The notes under the pieces are model-generated. The model was not told the DNA's origin, did no database searches, and was given only the letters and a program-made list of their open reading frames with translations. 14,076 nucleotides of DNA from Podaxis mareebaensis. Taxonomy: Eukaryota; Basidiomycota; Agaricomycetes; Agaricales; Agaricaceae. Made by a program: the position numbers and the translations under genes. Shown here one piece after another: positions 6,545 through 14,076 of this stretch; position 1 is the stretch's first letter, and each line of letters starts with the position of its first letter. The DNA lies in the NCBI GenBank assembly GCA_018524725.1, contig JAEUWP010000208.1, forward strand, positions 1-14,076, given 5' to 3'.

Positions 6545-8671
6545 ATGCTTGTCTCATCCATCTTGACGACCGGTCAAGTTACTTTCATCCTTCGTGTTGC
6601 GATTCAAATACTCTCCGCGGGCGGCCTCTTCCTTGTTGGCCTCGTTGTCCTCGGCAACGCCCCTCGGATCGCGTCAGTTGCAACGCATGACGTCCTCAGT
6701 CGCATAGCGGGTAGAGAAACAGCTACCTCTTCCTCTATCAAATGGTTGTTCCGTCGCGGAAAGACCAACGATCCCACCAGTACATCCAAATTAGCCCTCG
6801 GCATCCTTCTCCTCCTTTCTTACTCCCTCTTTGTGAAACTCAGCGACGTGGGTCTCATCGGTCTCTACGCGTGCACTACCGCAGGCCCCAGCTTCCTTGA
6901 TGCCCCAGCTTCTGTCCGAGACGACAACCGTGCTCTTGAGCTTTTGCGCGAGAACATGATCAATGGAACAAACCCTTCCGACGTAAAGTATTTCCGTTGT
7001 GACGCGGTGGAGCCTTTCGTTTTGAACGCCAACGATACTTTGTCTGCGTGCACTGCGTGGACCAACTCAACCTATGCCGACAAGTCTGTCTTCAAAGGCC
7101 TTAACACCTCTGACACCGCCGTCCTTATGCCTCGTCAGTTGACGAGGTACAACCATATCCAGTCGGACGTGTTCGAGCTGAACGGGTACTTCATCGGACC
7201 CCTTTATCGACGGACCCCAAAGCCGGTCATTATGAATGGTATCGCCGCCGTCCCTCACGACAGCGGCTTCCGCGCCTTCTTGGGTATACCCCACCTTCCT
7301 CCCTTTACTCGCGTTTCTCTTCCGCAAACTCTCGCTCTGGAAGCTGATGTTGGGTGCATGACCATCGGCATGTACACCGAAGACAACGTCTACGCTATGG
7401 GCGCCCAAGCGGTTGATGCGTTTGCAACTGATCCTAATGGGTCCTGGAGAAAATATGCTGGGCCAGATTACCTGAGAGACGTCATTTCACAGACCGTTGA
7501 CGAAGTTCGCGACTATCTCACGCCGATGTGGAACATGTCGACCTTGAATACGACCTCGGGTCTCGTCTTGGGCATCAACTCATCGTCGGTCAGCCCCACT
7601 GCGGCCGCCAATATCCAGTCGTACATATTGCCGCGACTTCCAGGTGGTTCTTTCAGTTCTAACACAGACGCCGCCACCAACATTTTCGGAAACTGCTCTG
7701 AACGGTTGGAGAGCCAACTCAACGTCAGCTCACCCCATCGACGTACAATCGAAGACGAGAATTCATGTAATTTGCTGGGAATTGGTGGATCGAGCATGGA
7801 TAATGGGAGACTGTATGTTGGGTTGTCGAGGATGGTGTGTGCAACAGCAATGCAGGTTAATCTCGTGCGCGCCGACATCGAGGTAGATGGAAATGGGAAC
7901 GTTAATGTGACATTCGAGCGGCTTCCTAGTGACCTTCATACCACTATGGCTGATTGGTGGCATGCCCATCCTGTCGGCAGCGATACTCAATATGATACGT
8001 TCGACCCACTCTACCGATACTCACTCACGCCTAATCCCGCTGGATCCACGAACCACTTCATTCGTCCTCGTAGAAGTCGGATCGCTTATACACACGGCGC
8101 TGGTAGCGGCGCCAACTCCTTTCCGCGCGTGGGTGGCATGATGTTGAACGTCGGTGGAAGCCTTGATCTCACTGATCAGTTCGCGAGTCTTGCATACCTG
8201 GAGGAGGAATATCGAGCTCTCAACTTCACACCCGCTCGCGTGACTAAGTGGTCAGGAGAGTTGGGTGCTTCCTACATCCTCGGAAGTAGTGCGTTTAATG
8301 GTTGGGCGGCGGACTCCATCCAGAGTGGGCCTCTGAATGTCGTCAGCACAGGTGGGAAGGATGCTACGTGCTATAATCCGCCTTACGCTCTTGCTTTTGT
8401 CCCTCTCGTCTTGGCCGCAATCATCGCGTTCATCATGTCCCTGGGGATGCTCTTCACCTCGACCCTGTTCAAAGCATTGAAGATGGAGAAGTTTTACGGT
8501 GGTCTTCAGCCTTACGCGAGCGTTCTGCTACCTAACAGCCCGCAGCTACAGACCTTGCTTGTATGGGAGGATTATGGAAAACCACGGTTGGAGCCAGTCC
8601 AAAATGGTCAAACTATTCAGGTTAGTGGGACAGGGACAGCGGTAGAGCATTTGCATCGGGAAAAAGCCTAG
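6545..8671 (+). CDS. Intronless 708-residue membrane glycoprotein, function unknown
   Basis: A single open frame runs from ATG (context GAGCCATGC) to TAG at 8669-8671. Predicted architecture by eye: a membrane helix at about residues 13-38, a basic loop (WLFRRGK, 67-73), a second helix at about 81-108, a long extracytoplasmic region of roughly 500 residues, a third helix at about 613-638, and a cytosolic tail of about 65 residues starting with KALKMEKFYGG. The large region has at least ten N-glycosylation sequons (NGT, NDT, NST, NTS, NGS, NMS, NTT, NSS, NCS, NVT and NFT among them) and scattered cysteines, as expected for a domain facing the cell exterior or a lumen. I see no enzymatic motif and cannot name a family. 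Similar large proteins of this layout are common as hypothetical proteins in Agaricomycetes. The absence of introns is notable next to its intron-rich neighbours; retroposition is one possible but unproven cause. Confidence 0.88.
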   Translation: MLVSSILTTGQVTFILRVAIQILSAGGLFLVGLVVLGNAPRIASVATHDVLSRIAGRETATSSSIKWLFRRGKTNDPTSTSKLALGILLLLSYSLFVKLSDVGLIGLYACTTAGPSFLDAPASVRDDNRALELLRENMINGTNPSDVKYFRCDAVEPFVLNANDTLSACTAWTNSTYADKSVFKGLNTSDTAVLMPRQLTRYNHIQSDVFELNGYFIGPLYRRTPKPVIMNGIAAVPHDSGFRAFLGIPHLPPFTRVSLPQTLALEADVGCMTIGMYTEDNVYAMGAQAVDAFATDPNGSWRKYAGPDYLRDVISQTVDEVRDYLTPMWNMSTLNTTSGLVLGINSSSVSPTAAANIQSYILPRLPGGSFSSNTDAATNIFGNCSERLESQLNVSSPHRRTIEDENSCNLLGIGGSSMDNGRLYVGLSRMVCATAMQVNLVRADIEVDGNGNVNVTFERLPSDLHTTMADWWHAHPVGSDTQYDTFDPLYRYSLTPNPAGSTNHFIRPRRSRIAYTHGAGSGANSFPRVGGMMLNVGGSLDLTDQFASLAYLEEEYRALNFTPARVTKWSGELGASYILGSSAFNGWAADSIQSGPLNVVSTGGKDATCYNPPYALAFVPLVLAAIIAFIMSLGMLFTSTLFKALKMEKFYGGLQPYASVLLPNSPQLQTLLVWEDYGKPRLEPVQNGQTIQVSGTGTAVEHLHREKA

Positions 8672-9309
8672 GGGCCATGAAGCAATCTTGAATACCTCCT
8701 TATTTACTGTTTTGATATTATACCTCAGGACTTTGTTTCGCTGTCCATCGTATGCTTACATATTACCTGGTGAATTGATAACCTTCGCAGTCCATTCCAC
8801 ACAGCGGCACGGATCATCTACTACTCATTCACCTCTAGCTTGTCACTCACCCTCGTATCTGTTTCAACAAGGTGCCAAGCTTGGTTGAAGTTGGGTTGAA
8901 GACGTCATGGAAAACGACAATATTCACAGGCGTGGTAACTCAAATTTTAGCGGATCAGACCTCTTATACTTCCGTTATCTTGAATGAAGTACCGTCTCTG
9001 ATGAGGAATGGGTGCCAGGGTAGTACAATTTCTCGTGACTGTCACAGCAGTTTGTTCCACAGACTGCCTCTCTTTCGAACCCCCCAGCCTCCATCTCCCC
9101 CCATATCCATGACCTACCTCTCGTACAGGGATGAGCTGTGTTGTGATTGAAAGGAGGGTCTGGGCGATCCGTCGGCATGCCCCTTCGGTCTCGCAACCTG
9201 GTCGTTAGGGGTCCAACTTTACCATCACTAAATTCGACTCGGCCCTTAGGCTGCCTTATACAATCTTTCTGGATTTCCTTCGGTTCTTCTCACCCGCTAC
9301 TGGTACAGT
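8672..9309. other. Intergenic interval without a supportable gene
   Basis: Short overlapping frames on both strands show no family motif and no consistent splice chain. The left part must hold the 3' UTR of the 708-residue gene and the right part the promoter of the DUF6533 pseudogene. Confidence 0.5.
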
Positions 9310-9317
9310 TATATAAA
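9310..9317 (+). promoter_or_regulatory. TATA box of the DUF6533-family pseudogene
   Basis: TATATAAA lies 55 bp before the ATG at 9365. The intact paralogue has TATATAA 59 bp before its ATG, preceded in both cases by GT(T), so the core promoter seems to be inherited with the duplicated gene. Confidence 0.6.
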
Positions 9318-9364
9318 GTCGCGACGATATAGCTCGATTAAAGCCCTCATACGACAGCATACGA

Positions 9365-10348
9365 ATGGTAGGAGCCTTCCTTTACTTTACCGGAACCATA
9401 CCACTAATTTTTTTAGTCACCGGTTTGGCGGTCCCGGTATAAGATCAAACATTGACATGGGAGAAGGAGGTGAGATGCATCTGGAAGTCAGTCCTTGGCC
9501 AGACCCAGTTCTCAGAACACAATGACCACTGATACCAACGAATGCTAGGAGCTCCGAGTGGACCATCAAAATTTCGTTCTTTTTCGCTCGTTATTGGGCA
9601 CTGTTTACCCAGATGTAGGTCCCATGATTCTCCGCGGCTGGAGAACCGTTCACCATTTGCATCGTAGGATTAATCTCATTTACACGCAACCATACATCCT
9701 GAAGAAAGAGGTGGTAAGTTGTTATGTTTGGTTTGGATTTTAAATAAGTGCTGTTGGGACATTATTGATTAACTTTGAGGTGACATTGGTGCTACGAGGT
9801 GAGTTTAACCCTAAAATCGTGTCATCGTGTCTTCCGAGTTCAAGTCCATGCAGTATACACACTGTATGATCGTAACTTCAAGACGGGTGTTTGCCCCGCT
9901 TCCTGGCTTGCCTTTTCGCTCGGGATGACTGCCTTCACCGGAGTAAAATCTGTCCACACATTAAAAGTGGACACAAACTGTATCATGATCGAAACACCGG
10001 AGACCACGACTCACTTCAGGCAGGTATATTAAGGTCTTAGGCAACAATGAATGCTCATTCACCACAACTAACTAGTATAACGGCCCTCCTCAATCAATGC
10101 ATACTGTGGGGTCTCACGAGCTACAAGCATCGAGACGCTATTCGTAATGGCTGGTCGGAGAAGCTAATCTTGCGCCTCGTCATGCGAGATAATTCCCGGA
10201 CATGTCTTGCTATATGCTGTATTTGCGGGTTTCATCTCATGTATATTTTGCACACTGATACTCATTAGCTATGACTAAAGATCCTTTTATCGTCTTCCTT
10301 CCATATTCGCTTTTTGTTGAACAAATTGGTCATATCACGTATTGGTAA
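9365..10348 (+). pseudogene. DUF6533-family membrane protein pseudogene (upstream tandem copy)
   Basis: Exons recognised by comparison with the intact copy at 11032-12091 are 9365-9486 (ends LTWEKEVRCIW), 9549-9614 (SSEWTIKISFFFARYWALFT), 9668-9798 (INLIYTQPYILKKEV onward), 9854-10218 (VYTLYDRNFKTG to VMRDNSRTCLAIC) and 10269-10348 (FIVFLPYSLFVEQIGHITYW). Exons 2 and 3 have exactly the lengths of the intact copy (66 and 131 nt), and all four introns keep their positions and phases (2, 2, 1, 1). Lesions: TAA at 9440-9442 where the paralogue has Tyr, TAA at 9741-9743 where it has Gln, TAA at 10030-10032 followed by a net frameshift of +2 before 10075, and TAA at 10346-10348 in place of Tyr, which removes the last dozen residues. 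The first exon may contain a further intron (GTAGGA at 9368 to TTTTAG at 9416). The gene cannot make the full protein. Confidence 0.85.
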
Positions 10349-10972
10349 GCCACAAGTTTCCTTCAAGTCCAACACGATTCGTTATTCATGCCTTTGTCAG
10401 CCTTTTATGTACACTGTTGTCGGTAACGGTGCGAATTCATTCATTAGTACCCACATCATCATATTGCATAGACTCACCCACTCACGCCGACATACCTATA
10501 GAATGATTCTGAATATACGTAGTCTGAACGTTTCCAAACACACTTCTGGCCCGGAGCTCACTACAAATTTAGAGACGGGCGGCTGGATATAAGTCGTACA
10601 ATGCTTTATGTCCTTTTGATCTCTTTCCGTGTCCTAGTAAATCATAATTTATGACATCCGTTGAATTCTACCTGCGGCAACTTGCGTTCTCCCCTGGCAT
10701 TATACCCTCTTCCGACATGTTGCCATCCCTCATCTGCATCACCCGCTGAATATGGCTTGTGCATGGACTTAGTACGGCTCATGGATCCCGACGGCCCATT
10801 CGATGATGTCTGTGGCTTCCGGCATGAATGACAGAAAGTGACAGTTAGGGTCAGCTTGGTTCTCATTCTCTGCCAGACCTCCCAGCTCCAAGGCATTTGA
10901 AAACTGCAAGGTCTGCCGTAACCGTGTCTCAGGCTATAGAGCTAGCCACTTCCTTAAGGAGCTATGAACTGT
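10349..10972. other. Spacer between the tandem DUF6533 copies
   Basis: No gene can be supported. A minus frame at 10642-10896 and a plus frame at 10314-10592 lack motifs and splice partners. The right end carries the promoter of the intact gene. Confidence 0.5.
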
Positions 10973-10979
10973 TATATAA
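10973..10979 (+). promoter_or_regulatory. TATA box of the intact DUF6533-family gene
   Basis: TATATAA lies 59 bp upstream of the ATG at 11032. This supports the start at 11032 over the in-frame ATG at 10897, which lies upstream of the TATA element. Confidence 0.6.
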
Positions 10980-11031
10980 ACCCGCGAAAGATTGCTTGAA
11001 GCGTCCATGCCCCAATGATAATCGGTTACAC

Positions 11032-12091
11032 ATGGCCGAGGTACTAATCAGACAATATGCCAACAGTGAGTCATGCAGCTCCGCTAGCAGTGAATTAACT
11101 CTGATTTCGGCAATAGTAGCTGGCCTCGCCTTGTTAGCCTATGACCAGGTCCTGACTTGGGAACGAGAAGTTCAGTGCGTCTGGCTGTAAGCCCTCCTGC
11201 TTGCCTCAAATTCTGTTTGATGCTCACTGAATCTGACAGTGAATCAGAGTTATCCGTCAAGTCATCTTTCTTTCTCAGCCGATACCTGGCTCTAGTTATA
11301 CAAGCGTATGCCATTTCCTTCCTGCTCTTCTTTTTGTTCGTCTATGTACTAACTTTGGATCTGGTCATTCCAGTGTCAATATTGTTCATTCATCACCTTC
11401 CGTTCTACAGCGACAGAAAGGGAAATGCCTACCATGGCTCGCGTTTCAGACCTTTGCGATCCTGCTGTTGCTCTGGAATATGGAAATGATCATGATGATC
11501 AGAGGTTGGTCCAGGAATGTTAGTTGATCCGCAAAAGGTGACGAAAACTGGCTTTATTCACAGTTTACGCACTGTATGACCAGGCACGTCTTCTGGGAGC
11601 CTTTCTCGTTGTCTGGTTCTCATCCGCTCGAGTGCTCAACCTTTGGAATGGGATAAAGGGTGTGACTGAAGTAGAAACAGACTTATTCTGTATCCCAAAA
11701 CAAATGCCCAATAGCACGAAGTGGTTTGGGTGTGTATATTCAGACTCCTTAAGCCAGGGGGCTTATGGGGCCAAGCACAGTTCGACGGTTGTCATCAATC
11801 AATGTCTCCTATGGGTTCTTACATTCCACAAGTATCGCAACGCTGTGAAAGGGGGATGGTCTAAGCATCCCATCATCCGAGTCGTTATGCGTGATAACTC
11901 CTGGGCATGCATTATCATGAGTGGTGACGTAGTCCGACACCCGAATGGTAGACTAGTGACTCACTTGCCCACTACTAGGTATCGTGATCTCAGTACTCCC
12001 CTACTCATTTCTCGTTCAACAACTAGGTCATGTCATCTTCTGGTATGCATTACACCTCCAAATCACACGGATAATAATGGCTAATCTGTAA
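11032..12091 (+). CDS. DUF6533-family seven-helix-like membrane protein, five exons, intact
   Basis: Exons 11032-11186, 11240-11305, 11374-11504, 11564-11920 and 11979-12091 join into 822 nt, or 273 residues plus TAA. The N-terminal DUF6533-type domain spans about residues 25-75: a helix, then YDQVLTWEREVQCVW, then FFLSRYLALV. Later family signatures are KCLPWLAFQTF, MMIRVYALYDQ (residues 114-124), NQCLLWVLTFHKYRNAVKGGW and VMRDNSWA. About six or seven hydrophobic helices can be drawn (near 25-38, 62-80, 96-117, 127-145, 192-205, 231-246 and 250-263). Introns are 53, 68, 59 and 58 nt; the second has a TACTAAC branch site. Donors GTTGGT and GTGGTG of introns 3 and 4 are weak, but the same phases in the broken paralogue support them. 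This family is abundant in Agaricomycetes, usually in clusters, and its function is unknown. A receptor-like role is only a topology-based guess. Confidence 0.85.
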
Positions 12092-12378
12092 CGTCATCCA
12101 GCATTCTTAATTGTGCAATATCAATCGTGGTATCCCCTTCCCAAACACTCAGTTTGTGATATATAACTGAAACACCACAACTGTAGTCGTGTAGACTCAT
12201 CCTCAATATGCGCAGCATTAGAAATGCTGGGGACGGTGGGGATCGAGTCGAATTATCTACTGTCTTGGTTATGGGTGAGGAAGATTCCACTTTCAGTGGG
12301 AGGGGAATAACCAGCATCTAACTGTAATCGTACATGTCTCTTCAGCCAATATATGTACGTCCCAGAATCCCCCTTTAT

Positions 12379-13826
12379 CTAGGTCCTCCGTTTTTTCGTC
12401 CTTTCCTCTTCGGTACTGTCAGGGCGTCTCTTTCCCTTCGGTGGTGATGAGGACTGGTGGCGAGCGACAAGATCTTTGTATAGTTTCTCTTTGAAACCTA
12501 CACATTGAAGCCCCATGCACTCCAGCTTCAGTACTCCTTCGCGGTATAGCTTGCTGATAGTGCCCTTGTGCGCATGGGAACAAGGGGCGTTGGAGAAATC
12601 TTCGGATAAGGCAGTCTCTGCCACGGCGTAAGACGTCTTCCATTTTCATCATTCAAGGGCGCGAAATGATTAATGAGTGAACGGAGTACATACCAATCCT
12701 TCAACCTTGGAATCTGGCCAGTCAATAAAGGGCTTGCGTAGTCGAACGCACCGATACGTTCCAGCATAAAAGATGTTGCACCTGTCCTCGTAGAACAGCT
12801 CGCGCGTTTGACCGTACAGGGATTCCATAGTCGACCTTTTTTCCCACCTCCGGTATTGGGTATTGAAAATATGCGTGGGCCCGAAGGCCAAGGCATGGTG
12901 ATACACTTGAGAGGTCGTGCACCATGTAAATCTGCCTGGAAAGAAAAGGACGACGTCGGCATATGGCTGTGTGCTGGGGTCCTGAAGTGATTGTAAGTTC
13001 CTATGTTGACGTCCCACAACCGTAAGACTCACAGAGAGAAGATGTTCGCGAAGGCTGATACCCTTCTTCGCAACCGGAACTAGACTTCCGTGCACAGGTC
13101 GTGCCGGGCACAATGGCAACGAGGATATAATACTGAAGGGGTCGTCCGATCCCTCCCGTCCGTCATCTGGCCTCTCTAGTTCCTTCAAACACTCATCTAA
13201 CTCTTTCGCGCGTCGTCCAAGCTCTTCGCAGGCCTGCGTGCACACTCAGTTAACATTTCAGGAGAAGAGACAATCGTCTGTATCACCTCTTTCGCCCTAC
13301 GTGCCTCTTCCCGAGCAGTTTTACGTTGTTCTTTCAAAGCTGTTACCTCGTTACGGAGAGCTTGAATCTCCTTTTCCTGTATGATCGAATGAGGGGAAGC
13401 TCAACCGTGGGAACCATTTGGGGCCTCAGCACCTTATTCTTCAGAAAAGCAAATCAACGCAGAGACAGAATACAGGGAGGGTGAGCATACCATTACGTTC
13501 TGACATTCAGCGTTGAGTTGATCGACTGTCTGCTTCAACCGGTGTTCCTCTTGCTTGTATCTATCGATTTCTCGCTGAAGCTCTAATACAGCATTTGGCG
13601 CACGGTCAGGGGGGTTATTAAGCGGTTTGGCCTTGGACTGATTCAATTTCTTCTTGCTTTCCTGCACCTGGACATCGTTGAGTCACGATGGCTTGCAAAC
13701 AGTCTTGCAGCGTACTTGTTTCTCCAATTTCGTAACCCTTTTTCTGGCCTGAACGAGTTCTCTTCCTAGTAGATTAGCGAGCTCTTTGGCGGCTTGAATA
13801 TCATCGCCTGTTCCGGCGGGGGTCAT
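12379..13826 (-). CDS. Coiled-coil protein with a DUF6697-like C-terminal region, six exons
   Basis: Minus-strand exons are 13716-13826, 13491-13667, 13287-13376, 13033-13233, 12694-12981 and 12379-12636, giving 374 residues. Residues 15-145 are heptad-rich and strongly charged (KELANLLGRELVQARKRVTK, LQREIDRYKQEEHRLKQTVD, then ARREA-type helices), a long coiled coil suited to self-association. Residues 170-330 form a globular region with PARPVHGSLVPVAKKGIS, VVLFFPGRFTWCTTSQVYHH, LYGQTRELFYEDRCNIFYAG and VLKLECMGLQCVGFKEKLY. From memory this resembles the agaricomycete DUF6697-type domain; the name is tentative. The tail KGKRRPDSTEEERTKKRRT looks like a bipartite nuclear localisation signal. 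Introns are 48, 114, 53, 51 and 57 nt. The 51-nt one (12982-13032, GTGAGT...TTCAG) has no stop and keeps frame, so it may be retained. The last acceptor was chosen as the first AG, giving TSYAVAETAL. The gene converges on the DUF6533 gene, 287 bp away. Confidence 0.75.
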
Positions 13827-13887
13827 GGTAGCAGATGAGAGGGACTTGGTGTGAAATTGTGAGAGATTTTCTTGAGGTCGCCAACGC

Positions 13888-13893
13888 TATATA
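13888..13893 (-). promoter_or_regulatory. Possible TATA box of the coiled-coil gene
   Basis: On the minus strand TATATAG occurs about 65 bp upstream of the ATG at 13826, within the distance seen for the other TATA boxes of this window. Confidence 0.4.
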
Positions 13894-14076
13894 CCCGTTG
13901 AGAGCTTAAATACACTGCCATCACGCTTCTCTTTCCGCAGTTCCGCTCGTTTTAGCATCTATTACCGTCGCCGAGAGGGACATGGTCTAACTTCCATCGA
14001 TTGAATGTTGATCGGGTCCTGATGTGCCCTCCAGCCTGTCACACATTTATTGTATGAAGGAAATTATTCATTATTC
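13894..14076. other. Upstream flank of the coiled-coil gene
   Basis: No coding sequence can be supported. This is presumably promoter DNA for the minus-strand gene. Confidence 0.4.

Noticed and set aside
9714..9748. GTAAGT to AG interval that would splice out the stop at 9741
   Set aside because: It would be a 35-nt intron without a branch site and would shift the frame; the paralogue is continuous here with a Gln codon at the stop position.
10024..10075. Apparent 52-nt intron (GTATAT to ACTAACTAG) in exon 4 of the DUF6533 pseudogene
   Set aside because: Its removal does not restore the downstream frame and the paralogue has no intron at this place; a frameshift plus a stop explains it better.
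10897..11031. Upstream in-frame ATG at 10897 as the start of the intact DUF6533 gene
   Set aside because: It lies before the TATA box at 10973 and would add residues unlike the family; the ATG at 11032 fits the spacing seen in the paralogue.
1..14076. CRISPR arrays, insertion sequences, tRNA or rRNA genes, and a secondary-metabolite gene cluster
   Set aside because: No spaced repeats, transposase, RNA gene structures or biosynthetic enzymes were seen.

Overview
The window looks like nuclear DNA of a mushroom-forming basidiomycete (Agaricomycetes). The supporting features are genes broken by many very short introns (about 48-68 nt, with 114 nt the longest), TATA boxes about 55-100 bp before start codons, and several protein families that I know only from basidiomycetes: a DUF6533-type membrane family, a multi-pass family with a WWNKP motif, and a coiled-coil protein with a DUF6697-like tail. 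No rRNA, tRNA, CRISPR array or bacterial feature was seen.

Layout. (1) 1-422, minus strand: the start of a proline-rich open frame that runs off the left edge; a 20-nt G tract in the plus strand encodes part of a polyproline run. (2) 447-2060: a 1.6 kb block with no CpG dinucleotide at all. It holds decayed coding relics, including the C-terminal part of a basidiomycete membrane protein ending at 2159. One segment of it is repeated downstream, at 2421-2552, with its CpGs kept, so the decay can be read by comparison. (3) 2160-3410: mostly unassigned. (4) 3411-4118, plus: a complete 20S proteasome beta-4 gene (PRE1/PSMB2) with three exons; its first intron is of the rare GC-AG type. (5) 4119-6440: gene-poor, with a plus frame broken by two TAG codons and a weak spliced minus-strand candidate. 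(6) 6545-8671, plus: an intronless 708-residue glycosylated membrane protein of unknown role. (7) 9365-10348 and 11032-12091, plus: a tandem pair of DUF6533-family genes. The first is a pseudogene with several stops and a frameshift. The second has five exons and reads cleanly as 273 residues. Intron positions and phases match between the two, and the two internal exons are identical in length. (8) 12379-13826, minus: a six-exon gene for a 374-residue coiled-coil protein with a basic tail. It converges on the intact DUF6533 gene.

The genes do not form an operon or a recognisable pathway. The proteasome gene is ordinary housekeeping. The rest is typical lineage-specific gene content with gene birth and death and one strongly mutated, probably once-methylated block. 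I found no convincing new multi-gene system; the most informative signals are the CpG-free block with its internal control copy, and the paired intact and broken DUF6533 genes.
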